Notes: generated from the sequence alone by a model not told the origin. Shown: positions 5,435-12,860, numbered from the stretch's first letter. The stretch is DNA of 32,541 nt from a virus (IMGVR_UViG_3300036671_000180:1-32541); one strand, 5' to 3'. Numbers and translations are program-made.

Positions 5435-5463
5435 GCCCCCCTACTTAAAGTAAGCAAGGGGGC
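5435..5463 (-). terminator. Terminator of 5473-5637
   Basis: GCCCCCTT opposite AGGGGGGC, about 14-nt loop. No strong U tract, so of moderate quality. Confidence 0.5.
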
Positions 5464-5472
5464 TTCTCCGCG

Positions 5473-5637
5473 CTAGTTACTTAAACCGTGCCCAACGTGA
5501 ACAAGTCTTGTTTCAACTTCGCCTGTCTCTATCCCCCAGCCATTGGCTAGAAACTCGCGTGCTTGTTCCTCGTCGCCAACGTTTAAGTGTGTTGAGTCAA
5601 TGGCTACTGTTTTAATTACCTGAAACTCGTATCTCAT
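5473..5637 (-). CDS. Hypothetical protein, 54 aa
   Basis: Start taken at ATG 5637 (MRYEFQVIKTVAID), after GATAGGAGAG; the longer ORF to 5724 includes promoter and hairpin. Pattern of strand, helix (DEEQAREFLANGWGIE) and strand is seen. Single-gene unit. No function assigned. Confidence 0.7.
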   Translation of the reverse strand: MRYEFQVIKTVAIDSTHLNVGDEEQAREFLANGWGIETGEVETRLVHVGHGLSN

Positions 5638-5656
5638 AATCTCTCCTATCTGATAA

Positions 5657-5704
5657 TTGCTATCTGCAACTTCATTAAAATCATTGTAGCACACTAACCT
5701 GACA
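5657..5704 (-). promoter_or_regulatory. Promoter-hairpin cassette for 5473-5637
   Basis: TGTCAGG (5704-5698), 9 nt, TACAAT (5688-5683); hairpin TTGC-AGATA-GCAA at 5657-5669. Confidence 0.7.
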
Positions 5705-5744
5705 ATATTTAATCGGTGCCCCACATTGTGGGATCGAGCCTCTA

Positions 5745-5761
5745 CCTAAAAAATTTACAAA
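5745..5761 (-). repeat. 17-bp dispersed repeat, copy 8
   Basis: CCTAAAAAATTTACAAA; a degenerate second copy (GTAAAAAATTAACAA) follows about 10 nt to the right. Confidence 0.7.
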
Positions 5762-5795
5762 CGTTAGCCGTAAAAAATTAACAAGAATATAAAAA

Positions 5796-5823
5796 AGCGA
5801 GTGTGCCCGTAGGCACACCCGCT
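5796..5823 (-). terminator. Terminator of 5829-6071
   Basis: Leftward AGCGGGTGTGCC-TACG-GGCACACTCGCT then TTTTTATATTC; 12-bp stem (one G-U), strong. Confidence 0.8.
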
Positions 5824-5828
5824 AATTT

Positions 5829-6071
5829 TTAACCTAGTTCGCAGGGTTCGAGATGTCCTGATCCATTAAGTTCTGCGTCCATTGAGGCGATTAACCCGTG
5901 CCCGTTATCGAATATCATAATTGGCGCAAAGTTATTTCCCTCCCAACCTAGTATCTCTAGTTCAGAATCGGTAAGGTGACGAACCTCAATGAGGCGCGCA
6001 CCGATAACGTCTTTACAAAACTCCGCATAAAGCACGAACGGAGATTCAGTCTTGTCGTCTAGTGCCGTCAT
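5829..6071 (-). CDS. Hypothetical protein, 80 aa
   Basis: MTALDDKTESPFVLYAEFCKDVIGARLIEVRHLTDSE... The core (IGARLIEVRHLTDSELEILGW, then IMIFDNGHGLIASMDAELNGSG) resembles a small protein common in phages in which a strand, helix and strand lead to an FDDG-type turn and a closing DxExNGxG motif. Function unknown there too. It follows 6074-6514 with a 2-nt gap and is probably co-translated. Confidence 0.7.
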   Translation of the reverse strand: MTALDDKTESPFVLYAEFCKDVIGARLIEVRHLTDSELEILGWEGNNFAPIMIFDNGHGLIASMDAELNGSGHLEPCELG

Positions 6072-6073
6072 AA

Positions 6074-6514
6074 CTACACCTCTACTCTTTCTTTTAGCGG
6101 GTTGTCAGCGGTTAAACCAGTCGCGTTGCGATATAACTTCGCGCCGTCTCTCCAGTCTACCCAAAAGCCGTCCGAGGTAATCTCTACTAGATCTCTGTAA
6201 ACATCTTTCATATGGATAAGGCACGCCGTAACCACCGCGTCATAAGGCTTACCCGCGGTCTTGCAAAAGTTAAAGCCTTGATCTCCACTAGCCATATAAA
6301 AGGTTTCGTGTGAGTCTTTTCCGTACCCGTTAAAACTGACCACAAAGTTATCTGCAATCCAGCCGTTTAATTTCTTGCCGTGACCGTCTGCAATTTTGTA
6401 ACCCTCGCGAATTGCATTTTCAATAATGCGAACCACGCCTAAAGAAAACATTTCAAAAAGTAATGCGTCATCACGGCTTGATTCTACTTGTGTATAATAA
6501 TGAGTATATCCCAT
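6074..6514 (-). CDS. MGYTHY-type phage protein, 146 aa
   Basis: Start taken at ATG 6514 (MGYTHYYTQVESSRDD), after GGAGAGGATT; the ORF to 6577 crosses the hairpin. Many phages and plasmids carry proteins beginning MGYTHYW with the same central features (NGWIADNFVVSFNG, ETFYMA, FNFCKTAGKPYDAVVTACLI), and their function is unknown. Here FCKTAGKPYDAVVTA matches that family's conserved block. First gene of a two-gene unit. Confidence 0.75.
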   Translation of the reverse strand: MGYTHYYTQVESSRDDALLFEMFSLGVVRIIENAIREGYKIADGHGKKLNGWIADNFVVSFNGYGKDSHETFYMASGDQGFNFCKTAGKPYDAVVTACLIHMKDVYRDLVEITSDGFWVDWRDGAKLYRNATGLTADNPLKERVEV

Positions 6515-6527
6515 TGGTAATCCTCTC

Positions 6528-6576
6528 CGTAAGTCTCTCTGACCTACGTTGTAAACATTACACCATAACCCTGACA
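6528..6576 (-). promoter_or_regulatory. Promoter-hairpin cassette for 6074-6514
   Basis: TGTCAGG (6576-6570), 9 nt, TAATGT (6560-6555). Hairpin 6528-6548: arms CGTAGGTC and GACTTACG (8 pairs, one G-U), loop AGAGA. Confidence 0.7.
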
Positions 6577-6636
6577 TTTGTCAAATTGAACGCAAAACTA
6601 TTTTTTCCAAGTATCTAAAAATTTTATTTTTTCCTA

Positions 6637-6653
6637 CCTAAAAAATTTACAGA
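6637..6653 (-). repeat. 17-bp dispersed repeat, copy 9
   Basis: CCTAAAAAATTTACAGA. It overlaps the TAA stop codon of 6647-6952. Confidence 0.65.
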
Positions 6654-6952
6654 TCGGATATGTCTGTGGATATTGATAAAACCAATTGGTTATTAACAAG
6701 ATCTAAAAAATAATTTTTAGGTAATTCCTCGTTGAGATATTGGATTGAGAAATCAGCCAAAACGTAAAGATCATCTAACAGTTCCTGACTAGCACCGTTA
6801 AGAAACTTTGGCTTATCAGCGTTCCATACATCTATAAGAATATCGTATCCGTGCTTAATTGCTAACTCGACTATCGATATATCAAACTCGACAGGACTAG
6901 ACAGGTTACCGTCTAACCAAACTCCGCAACTTGAGTCCGTTACCTCTATCAA
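6647..6952 (-). CDS. Hypothetical protein, 101 aa (TTG start)
   Basis: MIEVTDSSCGVWLDGN...; start TTG at 6952 is chosen because AGGAG sits 6 nt upstream and no ATG is near. Leucine/isoleucine-rich alpha/beta protein, ending LVLSISTDISDL. Last gene of the unit begun at 7727. No terminator hairpin follows; the stop lies inside a 17-bp repeat. Confidence 0.6.
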   Translation of the reverse strand: MIEVTDSSCGVWLDGNLSSPVEFDISIVELAIKHGYDILIDVWNADKPKFLNGASQELLDDLYVLADFSIQYLNEELPKNYFLDLVNNQLVLSISTDISDL

Positions 6953-6991
6953 AACTAACTCCTAGTCCTAACCTTATCCGTGCCGTTAATG

Positions 6992-7408
6992 CTACAAGAC
7001 AGACTTTAGTAACTCTTTAGCGGTCTCTATCGCGTCGTCAAGTGTGTCGCACACTACGCCGTCAGGAATGTCGTCATTGTAAACTTCGAACCAGTTATTG
7101 TTGTGGTAAATCTGGTAACCTAAGTTTACGCAGACTTGCTTTAGTAAAACGTGCAAGTCTCTATCCGTTTGGATACCTGCCTCCTCTAGTCTATCCGTGT
7201 ATCGGATAACCGTTGCACCGCGTTCTACTAACTCACCGTCTACAATTTCGGGGATAGATAAATACATCTCGCCGTTAGCCACAACGTAGAGAGTATTCTC
7301 GCCGTTCGTGACCCTTGCTATGTGTGTTTCCCCTTCTCCGTAGCAGTAGAACTCTGAACTTTGACGGGTGGTATCCACGCCCTTTTCCCAAATAACTTTA
7401 GTTTTCAT
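6992..7408 (-). CDS. Hypothetical protein, 138 aa
   Basis: MKTKVIWEKGVDTTRQSSEFYCYGEGETH..., ATG sharing a base with the upstream stop (TAATG); AGGACG upstream. Beta-rich N-terminal half, then a DLHVLLKQVCVNLGYQIYHNNNWFEVYND block and a C-terminal helix (DALDDAIETAKELLKSVL-like). The pattern NNWFEVYND...DTLDDAIE resembles small DUF1653- or PH-like folds, but I cannot place it. Confidence 0.75.
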   Translation of the reverse strand: MKTKVIWEKGVDTTRQSSEFYCYGEGETHIARVTNGENTLYVVANGEMYLSIPEIVDGELVERGATVIRYTDRLEEAGIQTDRDLHVLLKQVCVNLGYQIYHNNNWFEVYNDDIPDGVVCDTLDDAIETAKELLKSVL

Positions 7409-7578
7409 TATTGCGCGTCCTCTGCAAAATAATGCCCTGCGGTAGCCACGCCATTAAAAGTGCTAACCACAATGTCGCATACAAAATCCATTTCTTGCTC
7501 TGGAAGGTGGTCAGAGAGATAAGTAATTAAATTACTTTGTAACTGTTCCTTAAGTTCGTTTAGTGTGTTTAATCCCAT
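7408..7578 (-). CDS. Hypothetical protein, 56 aa
   Basis: MGLNTLNELKEQLQSNLITY..., ATG overlaps the upstream TAA by one base and its own TAA overlaps the next ATG. Two helices (NELKEQLQSNLITYLSDHL and EQEMDFVCDIVVSTFNGVA). Small helical protein of unknown role in a four-gene coupled chain. Confidence 0.65.
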   Translation of the reverse strand: MGLNTLNELKEQLQSNLITYLSDHLPEQEMDFVCDIVVSTFNGVATAGHYFAEDAQ

Positions 7579-7727
7579 TACGCCACTTCCTCAATGACAC
7601 AAGCCGAGAGAATGTCTGACCGAATTAGGTCTGACAATTCATCATAAACAATGTCCTCTAGACTTTCTCCGAGGTCGTAATTGTTCCAGTCGATTACTAA
7701 CTCAATTACTACTTTAGTTTTTTTCAT
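7578..7727 (-). CDS. Hypothetical acidic protein, 49 aa
   Basis: MKKTKVVIELVIDWNNYDLG..., strand then helix (EDIVYDELSDLIRSDILSA), acidic. ATG after GAGAGGTAGAAA. First gene of the chain 7727-7578-7408-6952 behind a promoter cassette. No family recognised. Confidence 0.65.
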   Translation of the reverse strand: MKKTKVVIELVIDWNNYDLGESLEDIVYDELSDLIRSDILSACVIEEVA

Positions 7728-7742
7728 TTTCTACCTCTCCGC

Positions 7743-7802
7743 GCAAGTTACGATTTGTACCTTGCCCACTTAATAAATTCATTGTAGCATATTAGCCTGA
7801 CA
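7743..7802 (-). promoter_or_regulatory. Promoter-hairpin cassette for the 7727 chain
   Basis: TGTCAGG (7802-7796), 9 nt, TACAAT (7786-7781). Hairpin 7743-7765: arms GCAAGGTAC and GTAACTTGC (8 of 9 paired), loop AAATC. Confidence 0.65.
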
Positions 7803-7817
7803 TATTTTGTCTATTTG

Positions 7818-8012
7818 TTAAATCTCTTTAACAATTTCTTGAAACATAGAATCTAAAACCTTTTCGTAAAGATCTAATAGTTCCTCATTAGTTAAGCCGT
7901 GCTCAACTTTAGGTAGCGTGTAGGTCTCTGGCTTACTCTCTGGCTGGTAACCGCCAGTAGCCCACGCAAGTCCTGCATATCCTTTTTTAATTTCATCATT
8001 GTAGTTAGTCAC
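7818..8012 (-). CDS. Hypothetical protein, 64 aa (GTG start)
   Basis: Start moved to GTG 8012 (MTNYNDEIKKGYAGLAW), 6 nt after GGAGAG. The first ATG (8063) overlaps the -10 box, and the codons between it and 8012 encode the leader hairpin. Ends in an acidic amphipathic helix (LLDLYEKVLDSMFQEIVKEI). Single-gene unit of unknown function. Confidence 0.6.
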   Translation of the reverse strand: MTNYNDEIKKGYAGLAWATGGYQPESKPETYTLPKVEHGLTNEELLDLYEKVLDSMFQEIVKEI

Positions 8013-8036
8013 TACGCACTCTCCAGTTTCTCTAAA

Positions 8037-8083
8037 GTCACTCTCTGCAACTTCATAATTCATTGTAACATATTAACCTGACA
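8037..8083 (-). promoter_or_regulatory. Promoter-hairpin cassette for 7818-8012
   Basis: TGTCAGG (8083-8077), 9 nt, TACAAT (8067-8062); hairpin GTTGC-AGAGA-GTGAC at 8037-8051 (5 pairs, two G-U). Confidence 0.6.
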
Positions 8084-8097
8084 TATTCTAATCCGAC

Positions 8098-8131
8098 TAG
8101 CCCGCACACCTGAGACCAGATATGCGGGCTA
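8098..8131 (-). terminator. Hairpin after 8141-8482, probable terminator
   Basis: TAGCCCGCA and TGCGGGCTA arms (9 bp), about 16-nt loop; no U tract follows, so termination is uncertain. Confidence 0.45.
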
Positions 8132-8140
8132 AAGGCTTGG

Positions 8141-8482
8141 CTAATCAATAACTATCGACCAACTGCCGTAATAATCAGAAATTATCTGACCTTTATAAAT
8201 CTCTAAAACTTCCTCCATAACTTTCGCTACGCGTGCATGCACTCTGTATGCATAAGCATAATCGTTACGGTCATAGCAATCACTCATTCTGTCGTTGCAC
8301 AGATCAATTTCAGTATGAGCGCAACCCAGAAACAGAGCCGCACCCTTTGCGTTATTTATAATAAGTGTGTTGCCCTCAAGATCCCATAAGTCTTTTTCAT
8401 ACTCTGGTTCATTATTGTAGTTATCACATGCTCCGTCTAAGTCTTGTGCGGTTCTCTTTGTTACCTTAATTAGTTTCTGCAT
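8141..8482 (-). CDS. Hypothetical protein, 113 aa
   Basis: MQKLIKVTKRTAQDLDGACDNYNNEPEYEKDLWDL..., ATG after GAGGGGTAGATA. Four cysteines, an acidic N-terminal half and a helical C-terminal half (YAYAYRVHARVAKVMEEVLEIY). Single-gene unit with its own cassette. Function unknown. Confidence 0.75.
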   Translation of the reverse strand: MQKLIKVTKRTAQDLDGACDNYNNEPEYEKDLWDLEGNTLIINNAKGAALFLGCAHTEIDLCNDRMSDCYDRNDYAYAYRVHARVAKVMEEVLEIYKGQIISDYYGSWSIVID

Positions 8483-8501
8483 TATCTACCCCTCAACCTC
8501 G

Positions 8502-8545
8502 AGCCAACTTGGCTACAAGAAAGATATTACACTATCTCCCTGACA
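8502..8545 (-). promoter_or_regulatory. Promoter-hairpin cassette for 8141-8482
   Basis: TGTCAGG (8545-8539), 9 nt, TAATAT (8529-8524); hairpin AGCC-AAGTT-GGCT at 8502-8514. Confidence 0.65.
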
Positions 8546-8576
8546 TTTGTCAAATAGAGTTAATTTTTAATAAATA

Positions 8577-8593
8577 CCTAAAAAATTTACAAC
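8577..8593 (-). repeat. 17-bp dispersed repeat, copy 10
   Basis: CCTAAAAAATTTACAAC, between the 8620 hairpin and the 8524 promoter. Confidence 0.7.
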
Positions 8594-8619
8594 AGGGGTT
8601 TTAGAAGGAAAGATAAATC

Positions 8620-8683
8620 CTGTCGGGTGCGGTTGGAACACTCGCTGGAAGGACGAACCCTACGAAAGGGACGCACCCGACAG
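8620..8683 (-). ncRNA. Structured 3' element after the VWA gene
   Basis: Perfect 12-bp closing stem (CTGTCGGGTGCG with CGCACCCGACAG) around 40 nt that includes a smaller CCCT-TTCGT-AGGG hairpin. It starts 15 nt past the stop of 8699-10480. It could be a terminator, although no U tract follows directly, or a stabilising or processed 3' RNA element. Confidence 0.5.
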
Positions 8684-8698
8684 AAACTTATCGGTTAA

Positions 8699-10480
8699 CT
8701 AACGGCTTGCATTAGTTAGAGCAGTAGCACACGCCTTACCAATCTCGGTTGAGGCTTGCGCTGGTTCTAAGATACCACCTAGAACAATGGCTTTACTATT
8801 GGAACACAAAAGTCTTGCCGTTGATGAATTACCAAAAGGTATCCACAGAACAGCCACGCCGTTCTTGTTGCAACTATCAAGTGCCCGTTGAACTTCCTTC
8901 TGTTCTTGCCCTACGTACTCACCGTCAGATACAATGACAAGGAGTCTTGCCCCCCTACCGTTCAGCAAATTGAGGCTTCCGTCAAGTGCTTTAAAACCCT
9001 TGCCGAATACTTCCGTGCCGTCTTGTGCAGAATAGACTCGAACACTCTCCAAGTGCTCTCCGGGCTTAAGGGTAGCAAACACGTCGTTACCGTAATAAAC
9101 CATTGCGCACTTGCCTTGAACACGGCGAACCGCTTCCGACATAACCCATGCCGTTGTTGCCATCGGTTCCATTGCCCCAGACATTGAACCGCTGATGTCT
9201 ACCATCACGCCGACCGTTAACGTTGGATCATCGGTATGCTTTCTTACCGTCCGTTGCCAAGGCTCTATCGGAGTCATCACGCCTTTACTTTTCATAGCCG
9301 TGCCTTGAACTAATGCGCGAGTCCGCAATCGGCCGGGTGGCAGTGAACTTTTTATCTCCACCGCATCGCGCTCACGGTACTTTGCACGCTCTAGCATCTG
9401 AGAGATTTTAACTGAGGCACGCCGTTCATCTGCCGTAGCCCTACGCTCATTTAATAACCTACTACTAGTCTTTGAATCTGCAGGCCCCGTAGACTTACTA
9501 AAAACTTCTGAGGCTATCTCTTCATTACGCTTCTGATCTTTTGCTGTCTTTGATCTATTGTCAACAACTTCTTTCCACTCTTCTTGCTCCTCGGCATCAG
9601 AGATCTCATCGTTAATAGAGACTGCAACCGTGCCTGCAACTTCTTCTAAAGCATCTAACATTTTTTCTAAGAAATCAGGACTTGCCCCTGAAGAAGTTTT
9701 ATCTTTTTCTGGCTCTCCTTCTTCATCATTCTCTGCACCCTTAAGTAGTTCTACCCACTCTGTTAGTAATGGATACACCGCACTCAAATCTGAGTGGATG
9801 CTGTGACTTTGAAACCTACGAGCAATGTCTTCTAACTTTTCTACAAGTTCATAACCTAAAAATTCTTGAACTAATAAATAAAGTTCTTCCACTTCAGAAT
9901 ATTTTAAGACTCCTGTAGTAACACGAGCATTGACTAAAGCAACTAACGCTGATGCAGACTCGATATCAGACGATGTAGCAAAAATTTCTTTTACATCTTT
10001 AAGAACAATTTCCATAATGCAACTACGTAATAACAGTATTGAGTCAGGGTTAGTTATTAGTCCAAATGACTCAATGCGCGACTCTTCTAGCAGTATAAGA
10101 ACTTTAAACTCTTCTGGGGTCATCTCTTTACTAACTTTTTCCATATTGTCTGACCACTTAGAGAATCGAGCATGGAATGCCTCGTGCAATACCGCGCCTA
10201 CACCTTTAGCGTAAGCATACTGAGTACTTTTTTTAGTTAAGTCACCAATCATTTCTGGTGTTGTTCCTTTACCAAAAGCAATCTCTACGTTTACTTCAAT
10301 TTCTGAAAGACTAGGTATGTAACATGCTGGATGATCTCCACCTGCTCCCGGTCCTACATAAGAAACTAAGTCAAAACGACCTGCCCAGATGTTTGCTAGT
10401 TCTGAAATCTGAGAACCAACTCGTAACCATTCACGAGAGGTAGTCCCACTTCTGTGTTCTGTATTTTTAAAATGTCCCAT
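8699..10480 (-). CDS. VWA-domain protein with HExxH motif (CobT/MoxR-partner type), 593 aa
   Basis: N-terminal region carries HEAFHARFS (H99, E100, H103), a zinc-metalloprotease-like HExxH, with EESRIESF about 30 residues later that could give the third ligand. The middle is acidic and low-complexity. From about residue 425 a von Willebrand A domain has a MIDAS motif (DISGSMSG) and a later DGE (VSDGEYVG). In bacteria and phages such proteins work with a MoxR/CobS-type AAA+ ATPase, which is the adjacent upstream gene. The pair may remodel or insert a metal into a protein target. ATG follows AGGAAGGAC. Domain call firm, substrate unknown. Confidence 0.85.
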   Translation of the reverse strand: MGHFKNTEHRSGTTSREWLRVGSQISELANIWAGRFDLVSYVGPGAGGDHPACYIPSLSEIEVNVEIAFGKGTTPEMIGDLTKKSTQYAYAKGVGAVLHEAFHARFSKWSDNMEKVSKEMTPEEFKVLILLEESRIESFGLITNPDSILLLRSCIMEIVLKDVKEIFATSSDIESASALVALVNARVTTGVLKYSEVEELYLLVQEFLGYELVEKLEDIARRFQSHSIHSDLSAVYPLLTEWVELLKGAENDEEGEPEKDKTSSGASPDFLEKMLDALEEVAGTVAVSINDEISDAEEQEEWKEVVDNRSKTAKDQKRNEEIASEVFSKSTGPADSKTSSRLLNERRATADERRASVKISQMLERAKYRERDAVEIKSSLPPGRLRTRALVQGTAMKSKGVMTPIEPWQRTVRKHTDDPTLTVGVMVDISGSMSGAMEPMATTAWVMSEAVRRVQGKCAMVYYGNDVFATLKPGEHLESVRVYSAQDGTEVFGKGFKALDGSLNLLNGRGARLLVIVSDGEYVGQEQKEVQRALDSCNKNGVAVLWIPFGNSSTARLLCSNSKAIVLGGILEPAQASTEIGKACATALTNASR

Positions 10481-10507
10481 TTGTTTAAGTCCTTCCTGAC
10501 TAAGATT

Positions 10508-10529
10508 ATTGTATCTTACGCCCTAACTA
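10508..10529 (-). promoter_or_regulatory. Possible degenerate promoter for 8699-10480
   Basis: TACAAT (10513-10508) at the standard 9-nt distance from TAGTTAG (10529-10523), which matches TGTCAGG at only 4 of 7 positions. No pentaloop hairpin; AGGAAGGAC follows. Confidence 0.35.
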
Positions 10530-10544
10530 AATGCAAATCGAGGG

Positions 10545-10610
10545 GAGCATCTTGTGAATGCTCACCCCCGACCTGCTCAACCAAGATCAGGGAGAGGTTA
10601 GATCTTGGCT
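10545..10610 (-). terminator. Two hairpins after the AAA+ gene
   Basis: CCAAGATC-loop-GATCTTGG (10581-10610) overlaps the end of the AAA+ gene, and GAGCAT-loop-ATGCTC (10545-10563) follows. Neither has a strong U tract; partial termination or processing is possible. Confidence 0.4.
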
Positions 10611-11647
10611 GGTCTGCACTCGTCTCCATACGCACGAGTCAGAATGTCCGCAACAACGGGACGATCCATCTCGGGAGATGCAGCGAGTAAGTTAGAGATA
10701 GCAAACTGTGTACCGAACACAGTTGCGATGTCGCGGAATGCTAGAAGTTCACGCATCTGTGGGGCCCATGAGGTCTCTCCAGATAGTTGCTTCTTTGCTA
10801 AATTCTGCGATGCAGTTACTAGAGTTGTTGGTACTCCAAGTTTGCGCGCTAAGTTCCAGTCAGTTGTCATCTCTGCCTGAACTGTAAAGCGAGATAGCAA
10901 TGCTTCTGATAACCGAACTCCCGGAGCATTTGGATTAGTAGCCGCAATTACGTAGAAATCTGGGTGAGCCTTGACAGTTCCGCGCTCTGGGTTAGCAGTC
11001 ACGTTTATCTCTCGTCTACCATCCATCAATCCATAAACTACTGATAGAACTTTAGGATCAATCAACCCAACTTCATCGATGAAATATACTCCACCAGATT
11101 CTGCTGACTTAACTAGATCTCCATCTACCCATTCAAAACCACCTGAAGGGGTCTGAACATATCCACCAATAAGATCTGATACTTCTGTATCTCCAGTTCC
11201 CATAATTGTGTATAGGTCTTTGTTAAAAGCAGCCTCGACTAGTGCAGTCTTTCCACAGCCGGGAGCGCCATACAAAAGTGTAAACATAGGTGAACCACTA
11301 TTTGTTGCTACAGCCTTAGTTGTATTTTCACGAGCCATACGTAAAGCCATAACATCTTTATGGTCACCCCACGCACGAGCGTGATATAGATCCCCGTTGG
11401 GACGTAGGTACGTATCTTCACTATCCAAAACTACTGCTCCCACTACATCTTTTGGTTTACGAGGAGCACGTGCTGAACCTGATGCTCTTTCCACAAATCG
11501 CCCTTGAGGCAATACCTTAGAGTTTAATCGAAGACTTGCATCCTCTATTCCAATTTGGTTAATTGTGTCGTAAATATAATCTGCTGGACTTTTATCACTA
11601 CCTTCTATTGGTAGATCTATAAAAGGATATGTTTCTTTAAAATTCAT
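10598..11647 (-). CDS. MoxR/CobS-type AAA+ ATPase, 349 aa
   Basis: Walker A GAPGCGKT near residue 131, Walker B in GGVYFIDEVGLID near 190, and sensor-1 IAATNPN near 236 define an AAA+ ATPase of the MoxR/CobS family. Arginine-bearing SEALLSRFTVQAEM follows, as expected for the arginine-finger region. The N-terminal 90 residues are a linker with a basic patch (SARAPRKPKD). Immediately upstream of the VWA/HExxH gene, so the two almost surely form a complex. ATG after TAGGGAGA. Confidence 0.9.
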   Translation of the reverse strand: MNFKETYPFIDLPIEGSDKSPADYIYDTINQIGIEDASLRLNSKVLPQGRFVERASGSARAPRKPKDVVGAVVLDSEDTYLRPNGDLYHARAWGDHKDVMALRMARENTTKAVATNSGSPMFTLLYGAPGCGKTALVEAAFNKDLYTIMGTGDTEVSDLIGGYVQTPSGGFEWVDGDLVKSAESGGVYFIDEVGLIDPKVLSVVYGLMDGRREINVTANPERGTVKAHPDFYVIAATNPNAPGVRLSEALLSRFTVQAEMTTDWNLARKLGVPTTLVTASQNLAKKQLSGETSWAPQMRELLAFRDIATVFGTQFAISNLLAASPEMDRPVVADILTRAYGDECRPAKI

Positions 11648-11657
11648 TAGTTTCTCC

Positions 11658-12131
11658 CTAAACTACTTCTTTAACATTGATTAATTTTGTAGGAAATTTC
11701 ATAGCAATGCGCGATTGATTGATCCTATGGATCACCTTGGTAGGTGTTTTACGTGAGGCAATGTCATCTAAATCTTTTTTAGATACTTCGACAACTACTA
11801 CTGTATTGACTAATTTATATTTACTATGTAACTCTGAATATTTTTGAAGATGTTTAAAAGTGTTGTCACTAATATACTTAATTCTGTCAGTGACATAAGT
11901 ATCTGTATCAGTAATAGTCTCTGTGGCGCTGGTAGTTGCCTTTAGGCGCATAGTCACCCAACGGCGCTTTTCCTTGTGGGTATATATTTGACGGCGCAAC
12001 ACGCAGGCAGGAACGTAACTTCCATATGTTGTGTACCCATCAGGTGTAAAAATGATTTGAATAGTCTCGCCACTACGCGCATACTCGTAGTATGTGGCGT
12101 AGCCTTGAATTGTCTTAGTTGAATCTAACAT
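11658..12131 (-). CDS. Hypothetical protein, 157 aa, linked to the AAA+/VWA pair
   Basis: Start taken at ATG 12131 (MLDSTKTIQGYATYYEYARSG), after AGGGAGAGAGGA. Its stop is 10 nt before the AAA+ start, so the three genes form one operon. Beta-rich N-terminal half with basic patch (RRQIYTHKEKRRWVTMRLK), then a helical part and KTPTKVIHRINQSR. It may be a specific partner or substrate of the AAA+/VWA machine; no homology recognised. Confidence 0.7.
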   Translation of the reverse strand: MLDSTKTIQGYATYYEYARSGETIQIIFTPDGYTTYGSYVPACVLRRQIYTHKEKRRWVTMRLKATTSATETITDTDTYVTDRIKYISDNTFKHLQKYSELHSKYKLVNTVVVVEVSKKDLDDIASRKTPTKVIHRINQSRIAMKFPTKLINVKEVV

Positions 12132-12187
12132 TGGGTCCTCTCTCCCTAGTGCCACTCTGACACTAAATTTATTATCTCATATAACTG

Positions 12188-12427
12188 CTACTTATGCAAG
12201 TCCTCTTGTTTTATACCTAAACGATTGAAATGTTCGATGAATTCATCAGTAAGATCTCTACCCTGCTCTATGCAGTCCGAGATAACCCGCGCACACAGTG
12301 GCTTGTTAATCTCTTCAACTAGATCCAGTAGCGCCCAATCAGAATCAATCCACTCTTGTGTATCGATAATTGTTAGTCCTGATGCATTACCAAAATTTCC
12401 ATCTTTTGCAAAATAACTTAATTCCAT
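12188..12427 (-). CDS. Hypothetical protein, 79 aa
   Basis: Start taken at ATG 12427 (MELSYFAKDGNFGNASG). The ribosome-binding site AGGAG is formed by the end of a 17-bp repeat read leftward (TTTTTTAGGAG). Helical C-terminal half (FIEHFNRLGIKQEDLHK). No TGTCAGG promoter precedes it; expression may come from the repeat region itself. Function unknown. Confidence 0.7.
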   Translation of the reverse strand: MELSYFAKDGNFGNASGLTIIDTQEWIDSDWALLDLVEEINKPLCARVISDCIEQGRDLTDEFIEHFNRLGIKQEDLHK

Positions 12428-12433
12428 TTTTCT

Positions 12434-12450
12434 CCTAAAAAATTTACAAA
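12434..12450 (-). repeat. 17-bp dispersed repeat, copy 11
   Basis: CCTAAAAAATTTACAAA. Read leftward it ends in TTAGGAG and so supplies the ribosome-binding site of 12188-12427. Confidence 0.7.
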
Positions 12451-12458
12451 TCAACTTA

Positions 12459-12475
12459 CTTAAAAAATTTACAAA
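12459..12475 (-). repeat. 17-bp dispersed repeat, copy 12
   Basis: CTTAAAAAATTTACAAA, 25 bp from copy 11; the only tandem pair of near-perfect copies. Confidence 0.7.
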
Positions 12476-12491
12476 AACTGTAAAAGTTTGA

Positions 12492-12509
12492 GTGGGGGTT
12501 TCCCCCCAC
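12492..12509 (-). terminator. Terminator of 12528-12860
   Basis: GTGGGGG with CCCCCAC around GAAA (leftward), then TCAAACTTTTAC. Confidence 0.65.
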
Positions 12510-12527
12510 CCTTGCCCCTAAGGGCTC

Positions 12528-12860
12528 TTAGACTGTCTGCAAGAAATCGTAACTGCTGGATGTCTGAGTGGCTAACCACGCTTCAGTATAGAGATTCTTT
12601 AGCATCTCCATATCAGTTCCAGTGCGACCACGAGTCACCAAGCGTAGTCTTTCGACACCCTCGATCGTGCCAACCTGAGCGTCCCCTAGGACTTCTCGTA
12701 GTTGAGAGTCGATCTCTGCCTGAGCAAGTTTCAGGGTCTTAATGGTCTCCTTTATGGAGTTGAACTCTTGCATTAGCCCTAGCGCATTAGTTGCGTCTAG
12801 TTCCTTTGCAAGTTGAGTACTTTCGATTGTAGTTACAGTTGTAACTTTTGCAGTTTTCAC
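12528..12860 (-). CDS. Hypothetical protein, 110 aa (GTG start); paralogue of 4998-5342
   Basis: MKTAKVTTVTTIESTQLAKELD..., GTG at 12860 after GAGAGGAG. Like 4998-5342 it has a Thr/Val-rich N-terminus, a central helix, then GDAQVGTIEGVERLRLVTRGRTGTD and YTEAWLATQ. The shared order GTI-x-G, TR-x-x-D and Y-x-EAWLA indicates an old duplication. Function unknown; possibly an accessory of phage recombination. Confidence 0.7.
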   Translation of the reverse strand: MKTAKVTTVTTIESTQLAKELDATNALGLMQEFNSIKETIKTLKLAQAEIDSQLREVLGDAQVGTIEGVERLRLVTRGRTGTDMEMLKNLYTEAWLATQTSSSYDFLQTV

